64,000 nucleotides of DNA from Sarcocystis neurona (lineage: Eukaryota > Apicomplexa > Conoidasida > Eucoccidiorida > Sarcocystidae): contig KL647304.1 of assembly GCA_000727475.1 (NCBI GenBank), positions 2,071,782-2,135,781 of the forward strand, written 5' to 3'. Made by a program: the position numbers and the translations under genes. Every line of letters begins with the position of its first letter. Position 1 is the first letter of the stretch. The notes under the pieces were generated by a model. The model had not been told where the DNA came from and ran no database searches. It saw nothing but the letters and a program-made list of their open reading frames with translations. Positions 26,458 to 39,400 of the stretch are shown piece by piece.

Positions 26458-27436
26458 GACGTGGCACTTCTACAGAAATTTCGCCGTCGGCAGAAGGTCG
26501 ACGACGACGCTTCCCAGCTACTGCGGGCGGTGCAGAAGTTACTACGAGAGACAGAAAGTGGCAATGCGCGCAACCGCTTTACGAGCGGTTTGGCCGTCGA
26601 GAGAAGTGATGTTTTTCTGCCTCTCGTTCCGCTTCGCTGTGAGTCGGAAGAGGCTCAGATACGTCTGTGCGTCAAAGAGGCAGTCATAATCTTTTCATTA
26701 CTGCTATTGCTAATACTGCGACTACGCGTATGTGTTTGTGCCTGAGGAGAGAGTCGGCCAAGAGGGTGGCCAGGGAACAAGCAGGAAACCAGGGGGAGCC
26801 AAAAAAAGGAGGGTGGGACGCAGGTTGTGTGGAAAAGATCTGTCTTGCTCGACAAGGAGGAGGAGAAGCAATGGATATCCCCGAGTTAGGCGCCAATGTT
26901 AAGACGCCTCTCTCATGAGTAAGTCAGACGCTTGTGGAAAGAACAGGACGGGACGCGGTGAAGGCCTTTCTCCGTAAGACAGATAGGCGATCCCGTTGTT
27001 ACTGATAGGAAAAAGAACGACTTCCCTCAATTTCATTCGTGAGCTGCAGTGGACCATTTCTCCGTCGGTACCCACTCACACAAACAAGTGTCAAAAAGAG
27101 TGTGTGCGTAGGGAAAAGACTCTTCTGCTTGGAAGGAATAACAAATTTTACGCGGACTAACCAGCAGGCGACCAGCAGGCACTCGAACCACTGTTTCCCA
27201 CGCTTGGCTCGCCGTCCACCCGTGGAGGGAAGCTGGCGACGAAGTCGTACGGGTGTCAGCAGAAGAACGTTTTGCTCCCGCCCGGGAAGATTCTTTTTTC
27301 CCGCTTGAACGATTCTTGGGGGGAGCGGCCTGCGTCTGTCCTGCCTCACGGGCAGGCGCCGAAGTGGCTCGGCGCGGCTGTGCCATGAGGAGTGGGGCGG
27401 TTACGAATGTCCACGAGAGACGGGGGTTCACCCGGC
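26458..27436 (+). CDS. Two candidate exons of an unidentified gene
   Basis: The exon at 26458-26607 follows acceptor CGGCCGCAG and reads DVALLQKFRRRQKVDDDASQ, then LLRAVQKLLRETESG; it is charged and probably helical. Its donor (GAGAA then GTGATG) leaves phase 1. An acceptor at 27260 (GTCAGCAG) restores the frame into a second open stretch, ERFAPAREDSFFPLERF and beyond, to about 27436, where a TATA microsatellite begins. A further strong donor (CTGCGG then GTGAGTGG) near 26401 suggests another exon upstream. I do not recognise the protein. The opposite strand of 27033-27386 also has an open frame starting at an ATG, so strand assignment is not secure. Confidence 0.35.
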
Positions 27437-28453
27437 TTCGTATATACATATATACATTTACAGACAGACCTGACACGGTCGAACAGACAGGTAAAGAATG
27501 GAAGAGAGCGGGACAGAGGAAGGCAAACAGACGCGGGAAGGGGGAACACTAGAGGAGGAAAGAAAAGAAGGGCGATATCTGCGGATCTTTTTCGATACAC
27601 AGGCAGAAGGGGGCAGAGGGAGACGCTGTGCGAAGAACACAGACAGAGATAAAACGAAATGTCGAACACCTGCAGATAGGCCGGGAACGTATGACAAGCG
27701 ATGAAGTTGAGTGGTACGAAACGGGATAGAGAAGTCGAGAAAGTGGGATCTGGACTGAGCGGTGCCAGGCGGATGAACGACAACCGCCGTCCGTCGGAAA
27801 AGTGCGATTTCTACACACTCGAGTGACGCGGATATTAAAAGTGAATGGAGAGGTTAATTTGTGTAGACAAAGCTGTTCACACTGGCTGGTTATCAAAGAG
27901 TGTTGTGCGTAATGGTTCCCTGAGTTCAACGCTGCTTCGCATAGGTAACGCGGAACACAGTCGGTTGGAATTCTCTGAGGCCCTGAGACGCGAATTGCGA
28001 CTAACAGACGAGAGGACGTACGTTGAGGACAATATGTCTATCAGAGAAACGACCAGAAATGAAGAGTAAGAAGTCTTCGAAGCTTCCGTTCTTCGACTCG
28101 TCGTCTTCGCCGGTGGCTACCCGAAGAGTTTTGCACCGGAAGAGTCTGAGGAAGGGGTCGTAACGTAACATGTGCCGTCGGGAGTACGTAAGCCGTCGGG
28201 AGAGCGTCTATTTAGCACAGTTTCAGATGGGAAGATATATTTAGAAATTGCGTGTTTACGGCGCTCCCAGCGCTCCTGGAATGTGGTGCCGAACATCGAT
28301 GCGTGTATCGACGACAGTGGCACGTTAACAAGACGCCGTCCACAGCCATATCTAAAAAAAGCGAGAAAATCAGACGCGTGTCGCTCTCTTACAAAAGGGA
28401 GCTTCACAAGTAGCCACTGTCAATGCACACATTCGGCAAAGCGGGGGAAATAA

Positions 28454-29544
28454 AGAAGAAATCCAGCATTCACCGCGACCTACTATCACTGTGAACCGTT
28501 GTTCTGCGGAATGCCCGGGACAGAAGTCTGCGCATAGGGAACAGATTACAAAATTTTTGATACGACTTTAAGGAACACTTGGAATTGCCTGTGAGGGGAC
28601 CGTTTTTATTCAGTAAACAATTAATTTTCTAAGAATGGTTGACAAAGGCGCCCTTACTGTATGTGCTACATATTCGGTCGCCTCCACGGTTCAGCACTAC
28701 GGTAAGGCCATCGAAAGGTAGACACGTGGACACAAAATTACTCGTTTTTCCTGCTTCAAAAAAAAAAGACACAGAGTTTCGCACGTGTTGAGCAACGCAC
28801 ATGTCCGTACATAGGGCCGTATGTGTAGTCGCATATGCAACAAGCACATCGCTCAACTGTCTGGCATGCAATCGAATGCAACGTCCCTGGAGTCTAGATG
28901 CCCCCGCTTAACCAGCATCTGACGTATCCACACGCGGATGTGTCAAGTGTGTTTCTGCCTGTATCACCGGATTTAAATATCTGCATGTGTACATTCTCTA
29001 CATGCGAATAAAATGCTTCAAAAGGATGACCTTTACGGTAGAAGATCTTCTTTCGCATCTTCCCCTACCGCGTGTCCATCCCATCATCTAACATTACACA
29101 TTTGAATACATATATATATGCACCTATCTAACATTATACACGTATACATATGCACGCTTAAGCATCTGTAAGTTCGTGAGTGCGTGTGTGCGTGCCTACA
29201 CATGTAAATATAAATATGTCTGTACACGTGTGTCCACATGTATACAGGCGCATATATATGTACCCATGCGTCTCTTTTGCATGTACCCCGACAGAACAGG
29301 ATGGGATCTGATCTATTTGGACATGTCACCTCTTCTGAAGCCACACGCGTAATCAGTATCACAGAGAGGAAGAGAGAGTACGACTGGGTTCTTGCTCGCA
29401 CCCCACTGTGCGCTAGGGAGCCTGACGCACAGAGTACGGCTGATAGCACCCCTGTGATATTCTGGTTTATTTTTGTTTCTTATGGAGCATGTATCCGGAT
29501 GGTGGTAAGCAAGTATTTTACGTATTGTCTTTTGCCTCTTGCAG
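28454..29544. other. No gene resolved
   Basis: Mostly unique sequence with frequent stops. The preceding short + frame (28172-28453, 93 codons) and others nearby have no recognisable domain. If the TSP1 gene at 29962 has further 5' exons they should lie here or farther left, but I could not identify a von Willebrand A domain or a second TSP1 module. Confidence 0.45.
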
Positions 29545-29781
29545 AAGAGGAGACCACCACCGAAGAAAGAATCACGGGTCTGTGATCGACCACAACCATG
29601 CAGATGACGAGTGGAATGGAAATGTTAGTGTTCATGCGCCTAAATTGATGGAGCGTACTAGGGTGCCTCGAATAGAACTGGGGTCTGACAGTCGACAACA
29701 AAAGCACACTCTCACGCCCCGACGCATGCAACAAATATCCATCGGATACCGAGAGCAAAGATCTGGGACCATAACGCACCG
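29545..29781 (+). other. Possible exon of unknown product
   Basis: A 237-bp stretch bounded by a strong acceptor (TTTTGCCTCTTGCAG) and a strong donor (CACCG then GTAAGC) is open in only one frame: RGDHHRRKNHGSVIDHNHAD and onward, basic and His-rich. It ends in phase 2, while the TSP1 exon at 29962 needs phase 1, so the two cannot be joined directly. It may belong to the same gene through a mini-exon I cannot see, or to another transcript. Confidence 0.35.
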
Positions 29782-29961
29782 GTAAGCTGGATGCATTCTC
29801 TTGGTCAGGACCGAGTAACGTCCGGATTCACAGTAGACCGCCGAGTGTCGCTGCTTGACAGGTGCACGGACCTCTTTGTTCGTGCAGGTAGTACGCGCGT
29901 GCCCGTAGCTAGAGAATCGCATGCGGAAGCCTTGTCAGTTTGTGCTGTGTGTGAATGACAG

Positions 29962-30983
29962 GCTGCGTGTTGAGCGACTGGAGCCCCTGCAAGAAGTGCG
30001 TAAACGGATCTGGGCCGCGTTATCGTTATGTGATCAGGGAAAATGATTCGCCTGTTCCATGTGGAGAATCAACTGTCGAGTCAGAGACTTGCAGCGACTG
30101 CTGGGGGAGTGGGGATGCTGGCATTCTGTCTGCGGCTGATAAGAATGTACACGGCAGTGGTGACGACGGGCATAACGGGGACCATAGTTCGGAGAGTGAC
30201 GACGGGCGTACTTTCGGAGGCCATCTGCCGAGTGTACAGCCTTTCGACGACGCAGACTATTCCGACGATATACTGCGAGACGTGTACCCACTTTACCCTG
30301 AAGAGCCCCGCGACGTCAGCGCTGAGGATTGCTCCCTTGACTACCGGGGTTGAGGGCCTTTTCAGCGAAACAAGTGGCGAAGCGAGCACAGTACAAGGTA
30401 GCGATGCACTCAGCGGAGGTATCGGCGACACACACGGCAGTGCACGTGGGACAGACGACGGTCTTTCAGAACATCTAGAAGAAAGTTATCCCGGAAAACC
30501 TGACCAGGCACAGCAGCCAGGAAGCGAGGACCAATCTCACCATCTAACACAACGAGAGCAGTCTCGGCAAGAAGCAGCTGGCGATCAGCCCTAGCAACCA
30601 GGTGAGGAGAAGAAAGAGGATGAGGGGCCAGCTGCGGCAACGATTGCTGGAGGGGTTACACGAGGATTGTATCTGGCAAGCGCTGCGGCAGGTCGACGCT
30701 ACTGTTATTTCAAGTAGGGCCATTAGAGCACATTTTGAGCCCCGTAGATCCACTGTATCCCTAAGGGTATACTGCGTGTGTGTTTGCTCTGCACAGCGAG
30801 CTATCCACTCACTGGAACGAATGCTTTCTCATTTGTTTTATGATCGTACGGAAGGAGAAGGCGCCCCCAATTCTTCCCGAGTTACATTACGACGACCGGA
30901 CAGGAACCAAGGAAGCCTTTGATGAGGAGAGGGAAGCAATGGTGTCAGTTGCGGGCGAGTCCAACATGTGGGCGGATCAGTGA
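29962..30983 (+). CDS. TRAP/microneme-type adhesin, 3' exons (TSP1 domain, membrane segment, Trp tail)
   Basis: Proteins of this class are stored in micronemes, bind host glycans or receptors through TSP1/vWA domains and connect by a short cytoplasmic tail to the actin-myosin motor. Exon 29962-30159 encodes one TSP1 module: CVLSDWSPCKKC, a RYRYVIREND stretch, then VPCGESTVESETCSDC. A proposed exon 30602-30713 gives an acidic linker and TIAGGVTRGLYLASAAAG, a small-residue membrane-like segment. Exon 30797-30983 gives CFLICFMIVRKEK, then an acidic tail ending ESNMWADQ with the near-terminal Trp typical of the TRAP family. Splice phases agree (1, 2). The acidic open frame 30366-30591 is skipped in this model; if it is exonic, a frame change and a TAG at 30592-30594 must be explained. 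Upstream exons, signal peptide and any vWA domain were not found. Which hydrophobic stretch crosses the membrane is unclear. Confidence 0.7.
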
Positions 30984-33900
30984 AAAGTAACTGACACCAG
31001 CCGTCGCTCGCTATCCTGCCCTGCAACGACGACACAGTAGAATTTATTTATGTTGCTGTCTACTTCGCCTGCAGAGGACCACTTACCACACTGGGACTCT
31101 CGGACTGAACTAGGGGAGACTAAAATTGCATATTCGAGGCATTCCTACCCAAATATTTTGTTGTCGCTGTTACGATCTTCTGACAAAGTGTACACTCTGT
31201 AGTATTCAGATGGCAAAAGGGAGTGTTTTTTGCTTGCGTAGGCCGACACGTTGAGTAACGGAACTTCAATGGCACGGCTCGACATCGTTCCACACGGGTA
31301 GCAGGAGGATGCACCTTGCCTGCACTTCCTTGAACAAGGATAATCATGCTGAAACGTTAAGGTAGATTAAGGAAGAAACAGAAAGAAGTACTTCAGTCGT
31401 CGTGCGCAGTCCAGGTGGAGACGAACTTGATGGTGTTTGACCCCACTCGGTGGACGACGTTGTAACGCTGCTTATCAGTCGGCTGCCAACTGGTTTGTTC
31501 AGGTAGGTGCTCTCATGTGCGGGACGCGGCTCATACTGTTGACAATGGTGCCTCTGAGACCTCCGCAGCGGCAAAAGTGACTACACGCGGTGGTACCACG
31601 ACTCGAATTTGTCGCTGGTTCGTACAGCCGAAGCGCGCCACTAATAAGCGTGCTTCTACAAGGATGCATTGTGAGGCTCAGCTTATGTCGGTAAATTGCC
31701 GATGGCATGTTGTCCTATTGTTGTGCGCTTGCACATCCCCAGTGACACAGCGTGGAAGCTGCGGCCATGCTGGAGGCGGACGAGGACGTGGAGAGATATG
31801 AAGCACGCATGAGTATGCGTGGGTCAATCTATCTGACAAGACAGCGACTGTGTCTTTTTTGAACGATAACCATTTTTAAGGCCTGACGTAGTTGAAGATA
31901 TGGAAGACGTTGACCACTTTTGCAGAGGTACCTTTTTTGTTGCCACTGTCACCAACGTCCACCTGTCACACGGGAAGAAGAGCGTACGGGACGTGTTACG
32001 CGGATGGCGGGTACACGGTTCACATAGATACACACAGCGGAGCTACACTCGTCGGCATTTGTGGGAAGTTTTCCGAACGGACACGTACGTCCTCAACTTA
32101 CGCACAGGAATTCAAACTTGCCAGTTTCTACACGCATCGTTTTGGCGTCTTGTGTCGCGTGACTGCCAGATTCAATGTCCAGATGCACAGAGTGTACAAG
32201 TCACATGTTTGCAGCACTAGAACACGCAAGGAAGACGCAGTCCAGGGATCAGATTGCGTCCAGATCAACAACGTTGCTCACTTGTGATCATTCTGGTTTC
32301 CGAACACCTGGAAGAATTTGACAATCATATTCGTGTATATATTCGTATATAGAGAGAGGTGCAACCTGGAACACCTTCTGCCCGCTCGTGGGGCATCAGT
32401 CTCGTCATTCCGCTGGAACTTTCATCGTTTGGCGAAGCGTAGGCATACGCTCAGAGATTTACACCGCTGTTGTCTGCTGTGCTAATTTGTGATGGTACCA
32501 TTTGCGGCTCGCGGTGCCTACGCACCTGTGGGACGTATCCACCCTAATGCGCACGCTTTCGGGAAGGGCGGAGTTCATTCACTGCTACAGTTTCATATGG
32601 ATGTACAATTTATACATGTACACGTTCACATCTCCTTGCAGGATAATCGATGGACCACCACCTCTTGTACTGTTATATATCTTTACGCACAGCTGCGTGC
32701 ATATCCGTACGTGTGCATAGCTATGAGTGTAGTCACCAGTTTCTTTCCAGCCTGACATGAACGGTGAGGTAAGAGGAGTTGCGTGACCTCCTCCACACCG
32801 TGTTAGTGCTTGTCTACACATGGGGGTGCATATGGGGCCACTGGTACTCTGCGGCACCTTGTAGAATCTGCGTGAACCGTTATGTGATATGAACGAAGCC
32901 CGAACTAGAAATAACCCTCAACAATGGACATCTACTCCGCTAGGGAGAATAAGTAGCGCCGCCCATAGACATGAGGAGCTTCGGGGTCCGAATGTACTGA
33001 AGACAACGTGCCTGCTGTAGCGAAGGTGTATCTCTTCGCAGTCTTATCCTGAATCTACTTATGGACTGACTTTGTAATGCGGTGTCGTACACCCTGTAGG
33101 TGCGTGCTTCCCGTGCTTCCGCAGGATCAACCGGATTTTCTCTACCTTCGTGGGAAGATGAGAAACTTCGTCGAGCCACGCAGCAATACTACCCCGCTCA
33201 GACAGCTAATACAGTACAACTCTAAATGCTGCGCCGCTGAAGCGTGTACACGTGTTATTTCTTTGTTATTGACCTAGAGTAGAAGTAGGCACCAGGAGGT
33301 GTTCTACAGTTTTCTAAAGACACTAAGATTCGGTAAAGGTGACCGGACGCACAGGCTGACCGCAGGTGTCATCGTAGGTACTTTCGCTGCACAAGCGAGG
33401 GATCCGTTCTATTTGTCGCTCAAGAAGAAATGCGAATAGCTGAGTAATAGTAATAAGGGCAGCACCCGTAGGATACTTGTAGTCAGTACAGTAGCACTGG
33501 TATCAGCATGCTCTATTAACAGTGACAACATTAATCCCTGTATTGGGACTGTAGCACCAGTGGTGATGACAGTGGCGGCGTTTACTATAACAGAGCTGAG
33601 CAAACGACGGCACGCTGGTGGGGCCCGATGACCACAAGACTGTCTCGCTGTCATACAGGGTGTAAGAAGGGGCAACTTGGTCAAGATTTTTAGCCTCGCT
33701 GTGAATTGGGGTGTGAGGAGGCGCGGCTTAATCAATTTTACTATATATACACGTAGAGACAGTTTGCTGTGACGCGAATGGTGATACAAATGCATCCAGG
33801 CGGTGTTGACCTTCGCTGACAAGGGTCCACGTCGTCGAGTCGCTAACGTTGCATCCACTGATACTCCGGTGCATAATGCAAGTGTGCAGTTCAAAGGTAG

Positions 33901-35158
33901 TGGCTGTCTGCAAAAAGCAAGAAGCATTCTCGTTGTTGATGTGTACAGTGGAAGTAGAGGGCTCAACAATCTATTGTCATGAATACCATGTGTCTCCACT
34001 TTCATGCGCGCTTGCACTGGAAATCAAAAGTACAACTCCATTTTGAAGGTTTATATGAGGGGAGGCCCGGAGGACTACAACTGTGAAATATCAAGGATAC
34101 GATGTAGTGGAGAGGACATCCTTGTTTCGCCGGTGAGCCTCGCTCTACGCGTGTACAAGCGTACCCAGGTTACGCCTTTTATGTATGCAGAATAGCGATC
34201 CACCCAGTACCAACGTGAGTACAGCTGCATCTACGCAAAGCGTGCTATGAAGTGCACACCCGCACGGTGCCGATGTTTCCTCGTCCCGCGTAAGCTGCCA
34301 TCCACACTGCAGTCCTGGGTGCAACAGTTTTTCCAGACTACGGCCGCGCAGTTCGCTTCTGCATCCACTTCCCTTTTAGCCAATCTATGTAGAAGCAATT
34401 GTCGTGCACCCTGTCATACAAAGATACGATTTTAACGAAGTCGAACCGATATTCGCGTAGATGTTTATACGCTGGGGTCTGCACAGTACGTGTCATGCGC
34501 TTTCTCGTGGAATCCGACTCACGACATTATCATCAGATGCACGACCTCACAGCGGCGGCCCTGACTATCCTACGACTAGCTGTTTCAGTTGCTGTATGTT
34601 GTTGCTTTCCAAACTCCAGCGTGTGGTACGACGCGGAAAGACGTTTCTGATGCTTCGACCGACCGGGGCTATCTTAATAACAGTGCCTGCTGGGTAAGAG
34701 CAGAAGAACTGCGATCAACAAACCGTGTCCTCCTGGTTTCTCTGAGTCGCTTCTGATCTATCCCTAGACCTCCCGTTTACAGGTCATCTCTTTGCCGTTC
34801 GTGGTGCGGAGCGCACTTCAACCGAGTGTGGTGACCGCGTAGCTACGACCTTTATTAGCTGCGTCTCACCGAAATGGCGCTACAGTGCCGACCACTGCAA
34901 CAGATCTGTTGCACAGTCTGTGAAGATATATGTGTCCGGCAAACGGGAACCGTTACAATTCCATATACCTGTGCTAGTTCGGAATGGGTATCCCGCTGCT
35001 GAGATATATTTTCGGGTAGAAGGGCCCTGTAACATGCGGCAGAACCATCACACGTCGCTGACACATTTCTGCAGGCGGGCTTCCTCAAATGCTCGTACGC
35101 TGGTAGCGTCCTCTTTCCACCTACATGTGTCCCTTTTGATTGGAGAAACCGAGCTTTA
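30984..35158. other. No gene resolved
   Basis: Unique, repeat-poor sequence. Open frames on both strands are short and mutually overlapping; the longest (33409-34017, -, about 200 codons) is rich in Leu/Thr with no domain. One exon-like interval at 34917-35015 (+; acceptor TGTTGCACAG, donor CGG then GTAGAA) reads SVKIYVSGKREPLQFHIPV but has no partner exons that I can place. Confidence 0.4.
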
Positions 35159-35440
35159 GGACTGAGATCCGTTTTTACGGGGAGAGGGGAGCGTCTCGTT
35201 TGCTGTGTCTGGACCGCGGTTGGTATTCCTCTTCGGCGGCGTTAGAGTCGAGTTTCTGAGAGCCTGCGCTACTTCTTTCTTCAAGTCTTTCTCAGGCATT
35301 CCTGACTTGCAGCACTCAATCTTCCCTGTAGTATCGCATTTGGGGAGCACACACACGTCGTCCCCGTGGCTCCATCACCCACTTTGTATCCATTCTTACA
35401 ATTTGTGAGGCACGAGCCTTCGTGTGTAGTGTGTGAACGA
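35159..35440 (-). pseudogene. Cysteine-containing reading frame broken by a frameshift (candidate remnant)
   Basis: On the - strand, EGSCLTNCKNGYKVGDGATG followed by TTCVC (EGF-like cysteine and glycine pattern) runs to about 35340. In the next frame it continues as LPKCDTTGKIECCKSGMPEK and DLKKEVAQALRNSTLTPPKR to a stop at 35156-35158. The composition is continuous across a one-base frame change, which suggests a decayed or mis-sequenced exon rather than two chance frames. It is perhaps a secreted antigen fragment. I cannot name the family. Confidence 0.3.
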
Positions 35441-35759
35441 ATCCACCACCGTGGTGGCAGCACTGCTGAAGAGGTAGCGATGGATGTGCGACGCGCACGC
35501 CCCTCATCAACCTCGATGCTTGGGCCGGTGGTGAGTGACAGTCAATTCGACTGCAGTACACGGCACTTACCATCGCATCGTTATTCCTTGCGACTTTACC
35601 GCCCGCACGACTGGCGTTCTCACTCGGCAAGCGACGGATCTTTTTTACCTTATGTTCGTAACGGTTTTTACGAGGTCCACTGCTTTGCTACTACGTGGTG
35701 GCTTCGTGTCGGGCGAGCTACGCGTGACTACCGCTTGGTAGCTTGATACCGGCAGCCTA

Positions 35760-36445
35760 CCCAGCCATCATCGTTCCACCACGTAGGGCAGCCAGCATCG
35801 CCTCTTTACGGTGACATCCACATTTTAAGTTATGCCGCGGCCAATCCTTGCAGAGAAAATTATCTTTTGTCCACGTAACCATCCTTGCTCTTCGTTCTTT
35901 AGGCCGTTCGTCACTACCCAGGGAATCTTCAGGGACAAGGTGTGTGCCTAGCACCCCAGGTGAGTACTCGAAGTTGCACACAGGCAGTACATTTTGGTGG
36001 TTGAAGCTGCGAAATCTTCTCCGACATATTGATCAGGTTAAACGTCGTACAGTCTTTACGATGATGAAGAGGCTGAGAGATCTTTTGGATCCGGCCGTGC
36101 CAAGATGAGCTCGCTTTGTGACGCTGCACGCCTACGCCCAGTTCTGAACGCTATGGAGAGCGCGGGAGAGCTCACGACTCAGCCTGGGCCCAAACCTTTT
36201 CTGACTTCGTGACCCGTCGCCGCTGTTCCTTCTCCAACGGCCGCAGAGACGCTCCCAAAATGCATTATACTCGAATCGTTGCCACCTGAATGAGAAACAC
36301 TATTGCATCGGGTCCTTGTGTAGAGAGATGAAAGTGTACTCTTGCACGTTCACGGGTGTTGCGCTTCAGCCGCCGCCGCTCCGTAATTCCAGACAGTGGT
36401 ATTCGCATCATTTCTGTACACTGGGCAAGCCGAAGGGCTGTAGTT
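35760..36445. other. Intergenic; upstream region of the 36461 gene
   Basis: No supported exon. An in-frame TAA at 36446-36448 precedes the ATG at 36461. The region should hold the promoter and 5' UTR; no recognisable motif was seen. Confidence 0.45.
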
Positions 36446-36460
36446 TAACCGATTTTCGAA

Positions 36461-39400
36461 ATGCTGGATGTAAAGGAAGCCGTTATGCCGCCTCAAGCGG
36501 GGAAGGGCTCCGCGGCTCTCAGTACTTCGCACGCGCGACCCTCGACGTACCCGTCGAAACGGGAAACGACTGGCGGCTTGTCCTCACACGTCCCTCCTCT
36601 GGATCTCTCACGGGCGGAAGCCATCCAGAGCAAGCGGCTACTGAGGCACGAAAAGCTGCACAACCCGCCCAACGCCGTTACTTTGACAGGCGGGCCCTCA
36701 CAGTCAAAAGAGAACACCATCGTGAAAGTTGCGGTTCTTCCGGAACGACGTGCCCCAGCGGGACTTCTAACAACTGCGCCCGTTGCTGCTGCTGAAGGTG
36801 GAAGGGAAGCGAATGCAGGCACGATGGAATCACATGAAGAGGACGTCGGTCGTGTGTTGTTGCCTCCGGCAGGCGGTTTCAGTGGCGGATACGCCACTGC
36901 TGATAATGCAGTTGCCCAAGGATGGTCGCCTGGTCTTCCCTCTCCATTTCCCTCCCAGCCCGTGACGATTGTACAAGGTCCCCATCTTTCATCGCCAATC
37001 GCGCAAGTTCTCAACTTCCCTACCCTAGATCCGAAACGATTGCATGCCTCACCTGACAGCGCAGCATTGCCGCGTTTTCTAACCACGAGTGAAAAGTTCG
37101 GTTTCTCCTCCAGCGCACCTGCGCAGACCGCCTCCCCATATCTTCCATTTCAGAACGTAGAACACTGGACACTTCCTCCCAGCTTCGCAGGCGTTGTTTT
37201 GGGCCCAGACGTGATAAAATACGGAGCACCAGACCCGCGTCCATGCCTCGACACGCATTTGTACGGAAAAGGAGGCAACACACTAGCACTAGAAGACGCC
37301 AGTATGTTTCTTCTGGATACAGCGCGGACACAGAGACTTGCTGACAGTTCCCAGTGTTGTGCGGGTAGCCCGTGCAGCCAGTGGTTTCGCGCTGCTGCAG
37401 CACCGCCTGAACGTTCAAGGAAACTGTCGAGTGAATCGAACCGCACCACACCACAGAAGAAAGTCGAATATACAACGACAGGGACGCAATCAAGAAAGGA
37501 GGAAGAAGGATTCATCTCGCGGCTTTCGCGCGGCCTGATGTCGGCGATGTATTCGCCAGACTTCTCTGGTGGACAGATAAAAACGGTAAGGATGTATCAG
37601 CTCTCTACGCGTACGTAAAATGGAAGAGAGAAGAGGCGCTTCCGCGCAGGGTAGAGAGGCGCTCAAATGCGGAAATGTGTGAGACACTATGTGCCCACGT
37701 CTCTGTAATCCAGAAGAAGACTCTGTGTATTTTTTTGTCACCTCCGGAGTGACGGGTTCCCCTTCGATGTCTGTGGACATGTCCAACCACAGCATCCGGA
37801 CCAGCGCGTGACTCCTGTTCGGACAGGACGGTGTGGAGTGTTGCAAAATTTGTCGGCGCAAAAAAGACCCGGTGAAAGTAGTAGCTGTTGGGACTCGCGC
37901 TGCCAGCTGCGTTCTATCTATACTGCCATGTGTGTGTGTTTCCGGAGTATGTGTCTCAGTGTAAGTGGATCTGTAGACGCTGATATACATCGGTACATAA
38001 AGTTATTCACATGTGTGCATCAGGCAAAGTGTAACATGCTGGGGAGATTGATGTATGGTATGCGAATGTAGGGAGAGGCCTGGAAACGCAACGCAACTAT
38101 GTCTACATGTATGTACATATGTTTGTGAGTACTTCCCCCACCTCTCTGTACGTACGCATGCACCCATATACGTCGTTTCAGGTGCACGTGAGGGGACCTG
38201 CGCGTACGAAGAAGTGGATCCATGAGATTTCCCCGCAGGCCGTGCGCTGTGCACACAGGCGGTAGCGAAGCTAGATGCAGCCGTATAAATGTGTGCGCCT
38301 GTCAGCGTCTGACTGCCTTTCATATATGTACATCTGTAAGGTGTGTCTCTCTCAGTTTCTCTCTGTCTGCGGAACTGAAGTGTGACGTGTGCTGCCGTTG
38401 AACTGACTTTCATGCGATCCCTCTGCAGAAGCCCCTCACATACTACCGGCGCCCGCCAGGAGATGAGCGGTACGTCAGTGGGAGACTTTCGAACCGTGTG
38501 ACGTACGAACATGCGGATCGGTGCAGACACACGTCTGCACATGAATACGCGCTTGAGTAGTACGAGTGTTGTAGGACATGCGCATGTGTGCAGCTGTGTA
38601 GTGTGAAAAAATCCATTTTATGCAGGGGTGAAAAGAAGGTGGTCATTATACGCGTACCGGCGAAAATTCCGTTAAAATCGGGTGAATTCTCATGCATCAA
38701 GGGTAGTAGGGGAGTACTGAGTCGTCCTGCACCTGCCCGGCACTCCTGCGTACGACAAAGAAGAGAGTGCAGTGTGTAGCTGCAGCAAAGCCGCGAGTCG
38801 CAGGGGGAGTAGGAGCGGTAGAAATAGCAGCGAGCAGCTGGTTCGGCGTGCACGGGAATTCCTGTGGTCCATCCTCATAGTACACGCGTCTCACGTGATA
38901 CAGGTGACTACGTTGGGGAAACTGCTCGCTTGTGTGCAAGATGCTGCGAGAAGACATCTGTTTACTCGTACTCTCTTTATGAAGAAAAATGTTTATATGT
39001 GTTCCTATTTCGATGTTGTGGACAAAATTTATCCGTATAGTGAAGGTGAGTACGTTGAAAAACGTGCACTTGTGCGCAGGGTGATGCGAGAGGAGACGTA
39101 TGTGCCTGTACTGAAGGGAAATGTTTGTGTGTGTTCCTGTGGACATTCGTGGGCTTGTACATTTATCCCCTGTACGCTGAAGAAGTGCACGTGTGCGCAA
39201 GATGACACCTGGTTTACCTATGTCTATGAAGAGAAATTTTTGTGTGTGTTGCTTGGTTGAGTATGTATGTGTAGACTCTGTGGAAGCCCAGTTACCTGCA
39301 TGCTTGTTCAAGAGACGGGGTGAGAGATGCTGCGAACCTTACCAAGCTACTCACAGAGGAAAGTGTGGAGCTTGTATCTGCTTGTGCGCTTGGCAGGGAA

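Noticed and set aside
33409..34017. Frame of about 200 codons on the - strand
   Set aside because: Leu/Thr-rich with no signal peptide, domain or neighbouring exons; overlapped by equally plausible short frames on the other strand.
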